Assembly: GCF_028682475.1 (NCBI RefSeq)
Contig: NZ_JANHLE010000001.1
Coordinates: 62,001 to 126,000, forward strand
Length of the DNA stretch: 64,000 nucleotides
Direction of reading: 5' to 3'
Source of the DNA: Pseudomonas putida
GTDB lineage: Bacteria; Pseudomonadota; Gammaproteobacteria; Pseudomonadales; Pseudomonadaceae
Shown: positions 46,849 through 55,734 of the stretch, piece by piece
Layout: each line of letters begins with the position of its first letter
Position numbering within the stretch: the stretch's first letter is position 1
Position numbers and translations under genes: made by a program
Notes under the pieces: model-generated
Told to the model about the DNA's origin: nothing
Seen by the model: the letters and a program-made list of their open reading frames with translations, nothing else
Databases searched by the model: none

Positions 46849-48309
46849 ATGGCCATGCGCCCGCTTTCCCTTTGCTGCCTTGCCGTCCTGCTCTGCGCAG
46901 GCACGGCCCAGGCCGCCAGCCAAAGCCTGCCGATGCAGCAGTCGCTGAACGAGATCAGCAACACCGAACATCAGGCACAGTTGCAGCAGCTGCAACAACA
47001 GGTTGCCCAGGCCGTGCAGCTACAGGTCAAGGAACGCCCGCGCCCGGCCGGGCGTGCCAGTGTCAGCCTGCAACCGATGTTTTCCTCGCAGACCGGCAGC
47101 TGGCCGTTCGAGCCGTTCGTCAATAACGGTCTGTTCCGCGCCATTGCCGGTTACCAGGCGCATCACCCGCAAGCGGTATTGATACGTGGCGGCAGCATCA
47201 CCCTGGGGCAATTGCATACTGCCCTGAACAACCCGCGGATCCTCAAGCCCTACAAGGACGGCTACCTGCTCAGCTACCCGCTGATGATCGGCAGTGATGG
47301 CGGCCTGGTGCTGGAAGGCACCAGCCTGTACCTGTACAGCTACTCGGGCACGGCACTGATCAACCAGGGTTGGCTGGGCCTGAACCAGTCACGCCTGGCC
47401 AGTGTCGCCGGTGACAAACCGGGCAGCACCGAGCGCGCCTGGCGCCCCTTCGTGGTGGCCTGGGCCGGCAGCCACACCCAGGTGACCGGCTCGACGTTGG
47501 AGCGCCTGGGCTACAACGCCAACCTGTCCCGTGGCCTGACCACCGCCTTGAGCAGCCAGCAGGCGCCGGGCACGGCCCAGGCTACGTTGCTCGTGCGCAA
47601 CAGCCGGTTCAACGAGCTGTCCAGCGCCGTCGAGTTGCAACACACACAAGCACAGATCAACGACAGCCGTTTCGAGCAGTCCCAGCAGTACGCCATCGAC
47701 GTGCGCGACAGCCAGGTCAGCCTGGTTAACAATCAGCTGCGCGGCATCGACAACAACAGTGGTATCCGCCTGCGCGGGCAGACCGTGGCACGGATCGAGC
47801 GCAACCTGATCCTTGGTGCGCACAAGGCCGCCATCGAGATCAACGAGCAGCGCGGCGCCCTGCTGCTCAGCGCCAACCTGATCGGTGACAGCCGCGGCAA
47901 CGGCCTGCAACTGCGCAATCTGGCCCCTACAGCGCAAGCCCCCCTGCTGATCGAGGACAACCTGATCGGCAACAGCCAGGGCAGCGCCGTAGACGCCAGC
48001 GAGGTAAGCGGCGCAATGCTGGTCAATAACCGCATCGGCAACACCCCGGAATATGCCATCAGCCTGCGCAACGCCGCGCCATTGGCGGGTCCACTGACCC
48101 TCAGTGGCAACACCCTGGGCAAGGCAGGCAAGGCGCTGGTGCGGGTCGAAGGACTGCAGCAGGTGGTGCTCGGGCACAATCGTTTCGAGGGCAAGCCGCT
48201 GCTGCAGAACCTGTTGATCGGCGACCTGCTGGATGTTCAGGGGCCGCTGCTTGATGCGACCCAGCGCCAGGACCGCGTGGTGCGCGTCAACCGCAGTGCA
48301 GGTCTATAG
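46849..48309 (+). CDS. AlgG-like beta-helix protein with altered epimerase motif
   Basis: 486 residues with a signal peptide (LSLCCLAVLLCAGTAQA). The C-terminal two-thirds is a right-handed parallel beta-helix like that of AlgG, with rungs such as ATLLVRNSRFNELSSAVEL and SIVRR-like LLIEDNLIGNSQGSAVD. At the catalytic rung the classical DPHD is DVRD (residues 284-287), so the catalytic histidine is Arg. I infer that mannuronan C5-epimerase activity is lost or altered and the protein may be structural. It closes the cluster; its 3' end overlaps the convergent GNAT gene by 23 bases. Confidence 0.72.
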   Translation: MAMRPLSLCCLAVLLCAGTAQAASQSLPMQQSLNEISNTEHQAQLQQLQQQVAQAVQLQVKERPRPAGRASVSLQPMFSSQTGSWPFEPFVNNGLFRAIAGYQAHHPQAVLIRGGSITLGQLHTALNNPRILKPYKDGYLLSYPLMIGSDGGLVLEGTSLYLYSYSGTALINQGWLGLNQSRLASVAGDKPGSTERAWRPFVVAWAGSHTQVTGSTLERLGYNANLSRGLTTALSSQQAPGTAQATLLVRNSRFNELSSAVELQHTQAQINDSRFEQSQQYAIDVRDSQVSLVNNQLRGIDNNSGIRLRGQTVARIERNLILGAHKAAIEINEQRGALLLSANLIGDSRGNGLQLRNLAPTAQAPLLIEDNLIGNSQGSAVDASEVSGAMLVNNRIGNTPEYAISLRNAAPLAGPLTLSGNTLGKAGKALVRVEGLQQVVLGHNRFEGKPLLQNLLIGDLLDVQGPLLDATQRQDRVVRVNRSAGL

Positions 48310-48724
48310 CTCGCTGCATGCGCACGAAGCATTCATCCTCCCCCACTGCTGCAAAGCCCTGGCGCCGGTACAACGCCTGCGCCGGGTTGCTTTTGAACAC
48401 GGTCAGACGCATCAACGGTAAACGCCGCTCCGCCGCCCAGCCGGCCAGTTGTTCCAATACCTGAGTACCGATGCCCCGCCCACGGGCATTCTCGAGCAGA
48501 TGCAACTCGCGGATGTACAGGGCCTGGCGGTCCTGGCTGAGGCTGCAGAAGCCCACTACTGCGTCGTTTTCGACGATCAACCATTGCTCACGCCAGCCCC
48601 AGGCCTGATCGAAGGCTTCTTCAATCCACAGCAGGTCGAACTCGTGGTAGTAACGCAGCATGGCGCGGCGGGTCAGGTCGCGGGCGAAGGCGCAGTGCTG
48701 GTCGGTGGCGGGGATAAGGTGCAA
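48287..48724 (-). CDS. GNAT-family N-acetyltransferase
   Basis: 145 residues. The acetyl-CoA binding motif is visible as LHLLENARGRGIGTQVLEQL (about 74-93), followed by RLTVFKSNPAQALYRRQGF. The start codon appears to be TTG with AAGGA upstream. Family members acetylate small molecules or proteins; the substrate is unknown. Convergent with the AlgG-like gene. Confidence 0.85.
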   Translation of the reverse strand: MHLIPATDQHCAFARDLTRRAMLRYYHEFDLLWIEEAFDQAWGWREQWLIVENDAVVGFCSLSQDRQALYIRELHLLENARGRGIGTQVLEQLAGWAAERRLPLMRLTVFKSNPAQALYRRQGFAAVGEDECFVRMQRAIDLHCG

Positions 48725-48775
48725 GGGTAAGATCCTTGAATTAACAGTTCACTGCGGCGCAGGGAGAGGGTTACG

Positions 48776-48845
48776 GTGGGAGCGGGCTTGCCCCGCGATG
48801 GCGGTCGATCAGTCAACCCACATCGCGGGGCAAGCCCGCTCCCAC
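48776..48845. repeat. REPIN (paired inverted REP)
   Basis: Two perfect 25-base inverted arms, gtgggagcgggcttgccccg extended by cgatg at 48776-48800 and its complement at 48821-48845, around a 20-base loop. It lies between two minus-strand genes. The same REP core occurs near 6991. Confidence 0.95.
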
Positions 48846-48855
48846 CACAAGCCGC

Positions 48856-49257
48856 CTAAAGGGGCTTGATCTCCCCGGCATAACACACCGGCGAACTCAT
48901 CGGCCCCTGCCGGTCCAGCTCGTCTTCCAGCCACTGGGCCAGCACCAGGGCATTGTTGTGTTCAGTGTCTTTGCCCGCATAGAGCAGGGTCAGGTCGCCC
49001 TTGCCGGCCACGCCCAGCAATGACCACCAATGCTCGGGCCGCGCCGTCAGCTCCTGACGATAGCGCTCGGCAAAGCCGGCAAAATCCACTTCGCCTTTAT
49101 GAAAGGCCTGACGCAATGCTGTCGACGGCGCAACTTCAGGCAACCATAGCGCCTGCAACTGCTGCTTGCGCTTGTTGCGCGGCCACAAGCGGTCGACCAG
49201 CACACGCTGGCCGTCGTCGGCCGCCACGGGATCATAAACGCGCTTGCAGCGAATCAT
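48856..49257 (-). CDS. DUF488 family protein
   Basis: 133 residues starting MIRCKRVYDPVAADDGQRVL, with VDRLWPRNKRK, LRQAFHKGE and LLYAGKDTEHNNALVL, the conserved blocks of the small cytosolic DUF488 family. The start at 49257 is preferred to an ATG six bases upstream because AGAG lies at a better distance. The biochemical role of the family is unknown to me. It is divergent from the phosphate transporter. Confidence 0.85.
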   Translation of the reverse strand: MIRCKRVYDPVAADDGQRVLVDRLWPRNKRKQQLQALWLPEVAPSTALRQAFHKGEVDFAGFAERYRQELTARPEHWWSLLGVAGKGDLTLLYAGKDTEHNNALVLAQWLEDELDRQGPMSSPVCYAGEIKPL

Positions 49258-49369
49258 CGGCATCTCTGCATTATTTTGTATCAGCCTAGACGTTTCATTG
49301 ATCAGGATCAGGTCCGTTTCGCTCAGATTTTTTAAGCTTGCCGCCTGAGGTAACCACCCCGGAGTCATC

Positions 49370-50986
49370 ATGACTACCCCGACGCTGGCCAGCAGTCCAT
49401 CGCTTGCCACAACCGATCCACGACCACAGCTCAACCACAAGCCCGGTCGCGGCACCCTGATCCTGTTCTTCGGCCTGTTGCTGGCCGGCTTGCTTTACAC
49501 GGCCTGGAGCCTGGCGCACGACATCGATGCCAGCGGCACGGTAGTCACCACCTGGACCCCCTTCCTGTTGCTTGGGGTGGCGCTGGTGATCGCCCTGGGC
49601 TTCGAGTTCGTCAATGGCTTTCACGACACCGCCAACGCCGTGGCCACGGTGATCTACACCCATTCCCTGCCCGCCTCGGTGGCGGTGGTGTGGTCCGGCT
49701 TTTTCAACTTCCTTGGCGTGCTGCTGTCCAGTGGCGCCGTGGCCTTCGGCATCATCGCCCTGCTACCGGTTGAGCTGATCCTCAAGGTCGGCTCCTCGGC
49801 CGGTTTTGCCATGGTCTTCGCCCTGTTGCTGTCGGCGATCATCTGGAACCTCGGCACCTGGTGGCTGGGCCTTCCGGCCTCCTCCTCACACACCTTGATC
49901 GGTTCGATCATCGGTGTCGGCGTGGCCAATGCACTGATGCATGGCCGCGATGGCAGCAGCGGCGTGGACTGGGCCCAGGCCAGCAAGGTGGGCTATTCGC
50001 TGCTGTTGTCACCGCTGGTCGGCTTTGCCTGTGCAGCGCTGTTGTTGCTGGTGCTGCGCCATCTGGTCAAACGCCGCGATTTGTATCAGGCCCCGGTCGG
50101 CAACACGCCGCCGCCCTGGTGGATTCGCGGTTTGCTGATCCTGACCTGCACCGGCGTGTCCTTTGCCCACGGCTCCAACGACGGCCAGAAAGGCATGGGC
50201 CTGATCATGCTGATTCTGGTCGGTACCCTGCCGATGGCCTACGCCCTGAACCGGACCATGCCCGCCGAGCAATCCCTGCAGTTTGCCGCAGTGGCCGAGG
50301 CTACCCAGCAGTCGCTACAGCGCGGCGCCCCGCAATTGTTGAGCGCCGATCCGAGGAAGACCCTGACCGAATTCATCCGCCAACCGGCAGCCAGTCCTGA
50401 ACTGGTTCCAGCCCTCGCCGCCCTGACCGGCGCCATCGGCCGCGAAGTCGAAGGCTATGGCTCGCTGAACCGTGTGCCGGCCGAGGCCATGGCCAACGTG
50501 CGTAACGACATGTACCTGACCAGCGAATCCATTCGCCTGATCGACAAGCATCAACTGGTCAGCTTCGACAGCGATACCCAGGCCAACCTGCAACTGTTCA
50601 AGCGCCAGCTGGACGATGCCACCCGCTACATCCCCCTGTGGGTGAAGATTTCCGTGGCCATCGCCCTGGGTCTGGGCACCATGGTCGGCTGGCGGCGGAT
50701 CGTGGTCACCGTCGGTGAAAAGATCGGCAAAACCCACCTGACCTACGCTCAAGGGGCCTCTGCGGAGCTGGTGGCAATGTGCACCATTGGCGCTGCGGAC
50801 ATGTACGGCCTGCCGGTATCGACAACCCATGTGCTGTCTTCCGGGGTGGCCGGGACTATGGTTGCCAATGGCTCGGGCCTGCAAATGCGCACCATCTTCA
50901 ACCTGCTGATGGCCTGGGTGCTGACGTTGCCAGCGGCGATTATGCTGGCAGGCGGCTTGTACTGGTTGTTGCGGCACGTCTTCTAA
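49370..50986 (+). CDS. pit: PiT-family inorganic phosphate transporter
   Basis: 538 residues. Both PiT repeats are present: FEFVNGFHDTANAVAT and later LVAMCTIGAADMYGLPVSTTH, with WWLGLPASSSHTLIGS and SFAHGSNDGQKGMGL. There are roughly ten or more membrane spans, plus a large cytosolic loop of about 150 residues in the middle. It imports phosphate as a metal-phosphate symporter at the inner membrane. GGAG precedes the ATG by 9 bases. Confidence 0.93.
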   Translation: MTTPTLASSPSLATTDPRPQLNHKPGRGTLILFFGLLLAGLLYTAWSLAHDIDASGTVVTTWTPFLLLGVALVIALGFEFVNGFHDTANAVATVIYTHSLPASVAVVWSGFFNFLGVLLSSGAVAFGIIALLPVELILKVGSSAGFAMVFALLLSAIIWNLGTWWLGLPASSSHTLIGSIIGVGVANALMHGRDGSSGVDWAQASKVGYSLLLSPLVGFACAALLLLVLRHLVKRRDLYQAPVGNTPPPWWIRGLLILTCTGVSFAHGSNDGQKGMGLIMLILVGTLPMAYALNRTMPAEQSLQFAAVAEATQQSLQRGAPQLLSADPRKTLTEFIRQPAASPELVPALAALTGAIGREVEGYGSLNRVPAEAMANVRNDMYLTSESIRLIDKHQLVSFDSDTQANLQLFKRQLDDATRYIPLWVKISVAIALGLGTMVGWRRIVVTVGEKIGKTHLTYAQGASAELVAMCTIGAADMYGLPVSTTHVLSSGVAGTMVANGSGLQMRTIFNLLMAWVLTLPAAIMLAGGLYWLLRHVF

Positions 50987-51070
50987 CGGCTACGGGCCGA
51001 TACGTGCTGGAGCGGCCCGCATCAAGACTGCACAAACGCATTCCTGCGAATAAGGCGTCAAAGCACCGGT

Positions 51071-51481
51071 TCACTGAGCGGGGAGCGCTGCAATATCATC
51101 CTTTATCTCCTTGAGAGCACCCACGATCGGGGCCGGTTTGGCAGCGTAAATCGCTGCGGCCAATAGCAACAGGTCGGCTACCAGATCGATAAAAACGGTG
51201 ATGTTCTGCACGGTTTTGATGGTCTTTTTTGCGGCATTGATGGTTGCGGTCACCGCCGCCTGGCTCTGCGACAGATCGGCGACCACGCAATTGATTGCGT
51301 CGATGTAAAGGCTGTTGCATTGCTGTCGCAACAACACCTCGTCATTGAAGATCAGCTGTGCCTCGCGCTGCTCAATTTCCTCGTCAATAATGGCTTTCAT
51401 CAGCCGTTCATGGATGGCATCCGCCGTCTTACGCAACACCTCGGCGATCTGTTCGATTTCTTCTTTGGTTTGCAGTGCCAT
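51071..51481 (-). CDS. uncharacterised helical protein with C-terminal membrane segment
   Basis: 136 residues, not recognised. Residues 1-90 are amphipathic helix with coiled-coil character (KEEIEQIAEVLRKTADAIHERL). A hydrophobic segment follows at about 96-115 (VFIDLVADLLLLAAAIYAAK). There is no signal peptide. It lies 18 bases after a lipoprotein gene on the same strand, so the two are likely one operon. The helix-plus-hydrophobic-hairpin design resembles small alpha-helical pore-forming or membrane-stress proteins, but that is only shape. Confidence 0.6.
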   Translation of the reverse strand: MALQTKEEIEQIAEVLRKTADAIHERLMKAIIDEEIEQREAQLIFNDEVLLRQQCNSLYIDAINCVVADLSQSQAAVTATINAAKKTIKTVQNITVFIDLVADLLLLAAAIYAAKPAPIVGALKEIKDDIAALPAQ

Positions 51482-51499
51482 GTGCGTGCTCCTGGCCGA

Positions 51500-52345
51500 T
51501 CAAGACTCAAGGCCGTCGAGTTGTTTGCGAACCGCTTTGATTTCTTTGGTCATTGCATCGATCGCCACACGCACTTCCTTGGCCGACAGGTGATCAGCAT
51601 CCTCCCGCAGTCGCGCATGCCCGGCCTTGATCCGGTCCAGCGCTTGCTGCGCGGCGGCATACTCGCCGTCAACGTTTTCATATTCCTGCCGTTTGGCAAT
51701 CATGGCTTCGGTGCCCAGACTGGCAACCAGCCACATGTTTTGCCGTTGGTAGAACGGGATCTCTGACTCGTAGCGGCCAATCACCGTGCTCTTCTCATTG
51801 GCACTGGTGGCTTGCGCATAACGCAGCACATCCTTCATTGCGCTTAGTAGCACCTGCAGGTCGCTGTCTGCAGCAGTAACCATATCCCGCACTGCTGCCT
51901 GCTGAGCAGCCGCTGTCAGGCCTTTGGCAATTGTCTTGGCCAGGGACGAATAGGCCGCCACCTGTTGCTCGTTGATCCCGAGTTCAGGATGTTTACCGAG
52001 ACTCTGCGCCAAGCCATCGAGCGATTTGGACACATCGAACGACTCATCACCCGCCAGGCGGGCCAGGGTCTGCATGTAACTGGCAACCCCATAGTTCAAA
52101 CGACGCACATCGGTCAGCTGCTTTTGCCGACGTGCGTCATTGTCGCTTGCCAGAGCCTTCTGGGCGGGGGTGGTCAGAAACGGAGCTTCACGCGCAAAGG
52201 TGCTTTGATAGTGATCAATCAGTGTTGTGTCGCTGGCAAATTTTGCTGACTCGTTAGCGAACTCCTGGACTTCCTCGAGGTTGCTGCAACCAACCAACGC
52301 CAAGGTAATCAGCACAAAACCGCAGTTACGCGTGAATGAGGCCAT
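51500..52345 (-). CDS. uncharacterised lipoprotein
   Basis: 281 residues. The signal peptide ends in a lipobox, LVGC, at about residues 17-20, so the mature protein starts CSNLEEV. The rest is mostly helical with a long charged coiled-coil-like C-terminus (AAAQQALDRIKAGHARLRED). AAGGA precedes the ATG. It is the upstream partner of the helical protein at 51071. Function not recognised; a periplasmic, membrane-anchored protein is inferred. Confidence 0.75.
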   Translation of the reverse strand: MASFTRNCGFVLITLALVGCSNLEEVQEFANESAKFASDTTLIDHYQSTFAREAPFLTTPAQKALASDNDARRQKQLTDVRRLNYGVASYMQTLARLAGDESFDVSKSLDGLAQSLGKHPELGINEQQVAAYSSLAKTIAKGLTAAAQQAAVRDMVTAADSDLQVLLSAMKDVLRYAQATSANEKSTVIGRYESEIPFYQRQNMWLVASLGTEAMIAKRQEYENVDGEYAAAQQALDRIKAGHARLREDADHLSAKEVRVAIDAMTKEIKAVRKQLDGLES

Positions 52346-52480
52346 GGGGGTAGTCCTTGCTCGGGCAAGCGGCGATTAATCGAACACCATTGCCGACCAC
52401 ATTGCTGGCACCTTGATGTTAGCCCAGGCACAGGATTCCAGCTAACCGCCAGCGCAGCGCGCAGGCACCGCCAGGTCTGC

Positions 52481-52975
52481 TTAACGGCGTCGAAACAATG
52501 GCCGCGGCTCGATCACCGAGCGCCCATACAGCACACTCATCCCCGCCAGGCCCTTGAGTGCGTCCTCTGCGCTCTTGTCCTCACGCACGGCAAAGCTGTC
52601 GAAACCGCACTGGCGCATATGGCTCAGTTGATCGCGCAGTACATCGCCGATGGCGCGCAATTCGCCGTGCCAGCCCAACCGGGTGCGTAACAGGTAGGCC
52701 TGGCTGTAGCCACGCCCATCGCGAAAACTGGGAAAATCGATCGCGATCAGTGGCAATTGCGCCAACCAGGGCTGCAACGGCTCTACCTCGTCATCCGGCC
52801 CCAACCACAGGCCATCACCACCGCCAGGGTGCGACGCCTGACGCGCCAGCCAGCGATCGAGCGGCAAAATCAGCAAACCTTCAGGCAGCGCCGCTTCACT
52901 GTCGCGCACCAGCTGCCAGCCATCCTCGGCAAGCAGCTGCGGTTCGCCGTTGCGCAGGGCAATCACATTACGCAT
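52481..52975 (-). CDS. DUF934 protein of the sulfite reductase operon
   Basis: 164 residues starting MRNVIALRNGEPQLL. The family core is visible as LIAIDFPSFRDGRGYSQAYLLRTRLGWHGELRAIGDVLRDQL, split here as positions about 76-117. It overlaps the end of cysI by 13 bases, a very conserved arrangement in pseudomonads that implies a role in assimilatory sulfite reduction; its chemistry is not known. Confidence 0.9.
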   Translation of the reverse strand: MRNVIALRNGEPQLLAEDGWQLVRDSEAALPEGLLILPLDRWLARQASHPGGGDGLWLGPDDEVEPLQPWLAQLPLIAIDFPSFRDGRGYSQAYLLRTRLGWHGELRAIGDVLRDQLSHMRQCGFDSFAVREDKSAEDALKGLAGMSVLYGRSVIEPRPLFRRR

Positions 52976-54645
52976 ATCAGCTCCTCGGGGCGTTTGGCAT
53001 AGACCCGCTCTTTGAAGGGCTCCAGACCAACCCGGCGCACGGTGTCGACAAAGGGCTCGTCCAGCTCGCGATAGGCGCAGTAGGTGGCAATGATCTGCTC
53101 GATGACCCGCGGGATTTCGTCGGCACTGAACGATGGGCCGATCACCTTGCCCAAGGTGCTGTGCTTGCCCTGAGCGCCGCCGAGCGTCACCTGGTACCAC
53201 TCGCTGCCGTTCTTGTCGACGCCAAGGATGCCGATGTTGCCAATGTGGTGGTGACCGCAGGCATTGATGCAACCGGAAATGTTCAGGCTCAGCTCACCCA
53301 GGTCGTGCAGGTAGTCCAGGTCCTCGAAGCAGCGCTGGATCGACTGGGCAATGGGAATCGACTTGGCGTTGGCCAGGGCACAGAAATCGCCGCCGGGACA
53401 GGCGATGATGTCGGTGAGCATGCCGATATTGGCGGTCCCCAGGTCGCGCTCGCAAGCCAGACGCCAGAGTGCGTGCAAGTCCTGCTTGCGTACGTCCGGG
53501 AGGATCAGGTTCTGTTCATGGGCGATACGGATTTCACCGAAGCCGAACTGCTCGGACCAGTCTGCCACCGCCTCCATCTGCGCCGCGGTCAGGTCGCCCG
53601 GTGGCGACGACACGCCAGGCTTGGTCGACAGCACCACACTGGCATAGCCCGGCACCTTGTGCGGTTTCACGCAGCAGGCCACCCAGCGCGCAAACCCGTG
53701 GTCCTGCGCCAGGTGGGTTTCGAACTCAAGCTCGCTGTCGACCACGCTGGCATAGGCCGGCGGTTCGAAGGCGGCGGCCACGCGCTGGAACTCATCGAGC
53801 GTGAGCTGCGCCGGACCGTCCTTGATGTGTTGCCACTCCTGCTCCACTTCGCGGGAGAACGCCTCGATCCCCAGCGCCTTGACCAGGATCTTGATCCGCG
53901 CCTTGTACTTGTTGTCGCGCCGACCGTGGCGGTTGTAGACCCGCAGGATCGCTTCGACATACGACAACAGATGCTGCCACGGCAGGCCCTCGCGGATCTG
54001 CAGACCGAGAATCGGCGTCCGCCCCAGACCACCGCCGACCATGACCCGCAAGCACATCTGGCCCTGGCCGTCGCGGTACAGGTACAGGCCGATGTCATGC
54101 ATCATGATCGCCGCGCGGTCTTCAACGGCCGAGCAGATGGCGATCTTGAACTTGCGCGGCAAGAACAGGAATTCCGGGTTGATGGTCGACCACTGGCGCA
54201 GGATTTCGGCGAGCGGCCGTGGGTCGAGCAACTCATCGGCAGCGACGCCGGCGAAGGCTTCGGTGGTGATGTTGCGCACACAGTTGCCGGAGGTCTGGAT
54301 GGCATGCATCTCGACCTCGGCCAGGTGCTGAAGGATGTCGGGCACCTGCTCCAGCTCGATCCAGTTGAACTGAATGTTCTGACGGGTGGTGAAATGCCCG
54401 TAGCCACGGTCATAGTCGCGGGCGATGCGCGCCAGGGTGCGCATCTGGCGGGCACCGAGGGTGCCGTAAGGGATCGCCACACGCAGCATGTAGGCGTGCT
54501 TTTGCAGGTACAGGCCGTTTTGCAGGCGCAGCGGCAGGAACTCTTCTTCACTCAGTTCGCCAGCCATGAAACGCTGCACCTGATCGCGAAACTGCGCCAC
54601 GCGCTCGAACACCAGCGCACGGTCATACTCGTCATACTGATACAT
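52963..54645 (-). CDS. cysI: assimilatory sulfite/nitrite reductase hemoprotein
   Basis: 560 residues. Two ferredoxin-like/siroheme repeats are present, with FTTRQNIQFNWIEL and TSGNCVRNITTE. The [4Fe-4S]/siroheme ligands are C-x5-C in CPGGDFC and C-x3-C in SGCINACGHHHIG. It reduces sulfite to sulfide for cysteine synthesis in the cytosol. It is coupled to DUF934. The 236 bases upstream hold the promoter shared with the divergent amidase, and a GGCCCG-CAA-CGGGCC hairpin at 54830-54844. Confidence 0.93.
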   Translation of the reverse strand: MYQYDEYDRALVFERVAQFRDQVQRFMAGELSEEEFLPLRLQNGLYLQKHAYMLRVAIPYGTLGARQMRTLARIARDYDRGYGHFTTRQNIQFNWIELEQVPDILQHLAEVEMHAIQTSGNCVRNITTEAFAGVAADELLDPRPLAEILRQWSTINPEFLFLPRKFKIAICSAVEDRAAIMMHDIGLYLYRDGQGQMCLRVMVGGGLGRTPILGLQIREGLPWQHLLSYVEAILRVYNRHGRRDNKYKARIKILVKALGIEAFSREVEQEWQHIKDGPAQLTLDEFQRVAAAFEPPAYASVVDSELEFETHLAQDHGFARWVACCVKPHKVPGYASVVLSTKPGVSSPPGDLTAAQMEAVADWSEQFGFGEIRIAHEQNLILPDVRKQDLHALWRLACERDLGTANIGMLTDIIACPGGDFCALANAKSIPIAQSIQRCFEDLDYLHDLGELSLNISGCINACGHHHIGNIGILGVDKNGSEWYQVTLGGAQGKHSTLGKVIGPSFSADEIPRVIEQIIATYCAYRELDEPFVDTVRRVGLEPFKERVYAKRPEELICVM

Positions 54646-54881
54646 GGTTCGGACCTCATCACGAAGGCCGTTACTATGGCGTTGAGGTGTACTGAGTTAC
54701 AGATTCAGGTTTATTGGATTTATACGGATCAGTTGAGTGTCCGCCGGCTGATATCGCCCTGTTCAGCATCGACACTCGACCGGCGCGCGGCCATTAACCA
54801 CTGAGGGTTACCCCATCGCAGTAATGTCCGGCCCGCAACGGGCCGCGCATACTCGGTTCCAGCTCAGGACAAGGAACCGCG

Positions 54882-55697
54882 ATGAAGATCGAACTGATAC
54901 AGATAGATGGCCGCGACGGCGATACCGCCTACAACCTGCAACGCACCCTGGAGGCGATTGCCGGCTGCAAGGCCGACACCGACTTGCTGGTGTTTCCGGA
55001 AACCCAGCTGATGGGTTTTGCCAGCACCGGGCAACTGCCGCGAGTTGCCGAACCGCTGCAGGGCCCTAGCCTGCAAGCGGTCCAGCAGGCGGTGCGCGAA
55101 CACGATGTGGCGGTCGTGATCGGGATTGCCGAACAGGCCGACGGCGCTTACTACAACACCTCGGTGCTGATCACCCCCGAAGGCATCGCCCTGTCCTATC
55201 GCAAGACTCACCTGTGGCCGTCCGAGCGTGGGCTGTTCCAGCCCGGCGACCGCTACGCAACCGCGTACTGGAAAGGCCTGCGCATTGGTCTGCTGATCTG
55301 CTACGACATCGAGCTGCCGGAGAGCAGCCGCGCCCTGGGCCAGTTGGGCGTCGACCTGATCATTGTCAGCAACGGCAACATGGACCCCTACGGCCCGGTA
55401 CACCGTACCGCGATCATGGCCCGCGCCCAGGAAAACCAGGCCTTTGCCCTGATGGTCAATCGCGTCGGCCCAGGTGATGGCGGGCTGGTGTTCGCCGGTG
55501 GCAGCGCGGTAGTCGATCCGTTCGGCCGCGTGAAGTTCGAGGCCGGTCGCGAACCTTGCCGCCAACAGATCGAACTGGACCTTGAGCAACTGCAACTCGC
55601 CCGCCGCGACTACGACTACCTCAAAGACCGCCGCCTGCTGCTACCGGGTACGCGAATCGAGCACCCCGACGGGCGCCGCGAGCTGTTGATCCCCTAA
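54882..55697 (+). CDS. carbon-nitrogen hydrolase (nitrilase superfamily)
   Basis: 271 residues with the full catalytic triad: Glu40 (LLVFPETQL), Lys108 (SYRKTHLW) and Cys140 (LLICYDIELPES). The second conserved Glu (AQENQAFAL) is also present. Family members hydrolyse amides or carbamoyl compounds. The immediate downstream neighbour is a polyamine-type binding protein, which fits hydrolysis of a nitrogenous substrate. AAGGA precedes the ATG. Substrate not predictable. Confidence 0.9.
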   Translation: MKIELIQIDGRDGDTAYNLQRTLEAIAGCKADTDLLVFPETQLMGFASTGQLPRVAEPLQGPSLQAVQQAVREHDVAVVIGIAEQADGAYYNTSVLITPEGIALSYRKTHLWPSERGLFQPGDRYATAYWKGLRIGLLICYDIELPESSRALGQLGVDLIIVSNGNMDPYGPVHRTAIMARAQENQAFALMVNRVGPGDGGLVFAGGSAVVDPFGRVKFEAGREPCRQQIELDLEQLQLARRDYDYLKDRRLLLPGTRIEHPDGRRELLIP

Positions 55698-55734
55698 CAC
55701 TACCTGCCAACAACAAGAACCCTGGAGTGTCCCC

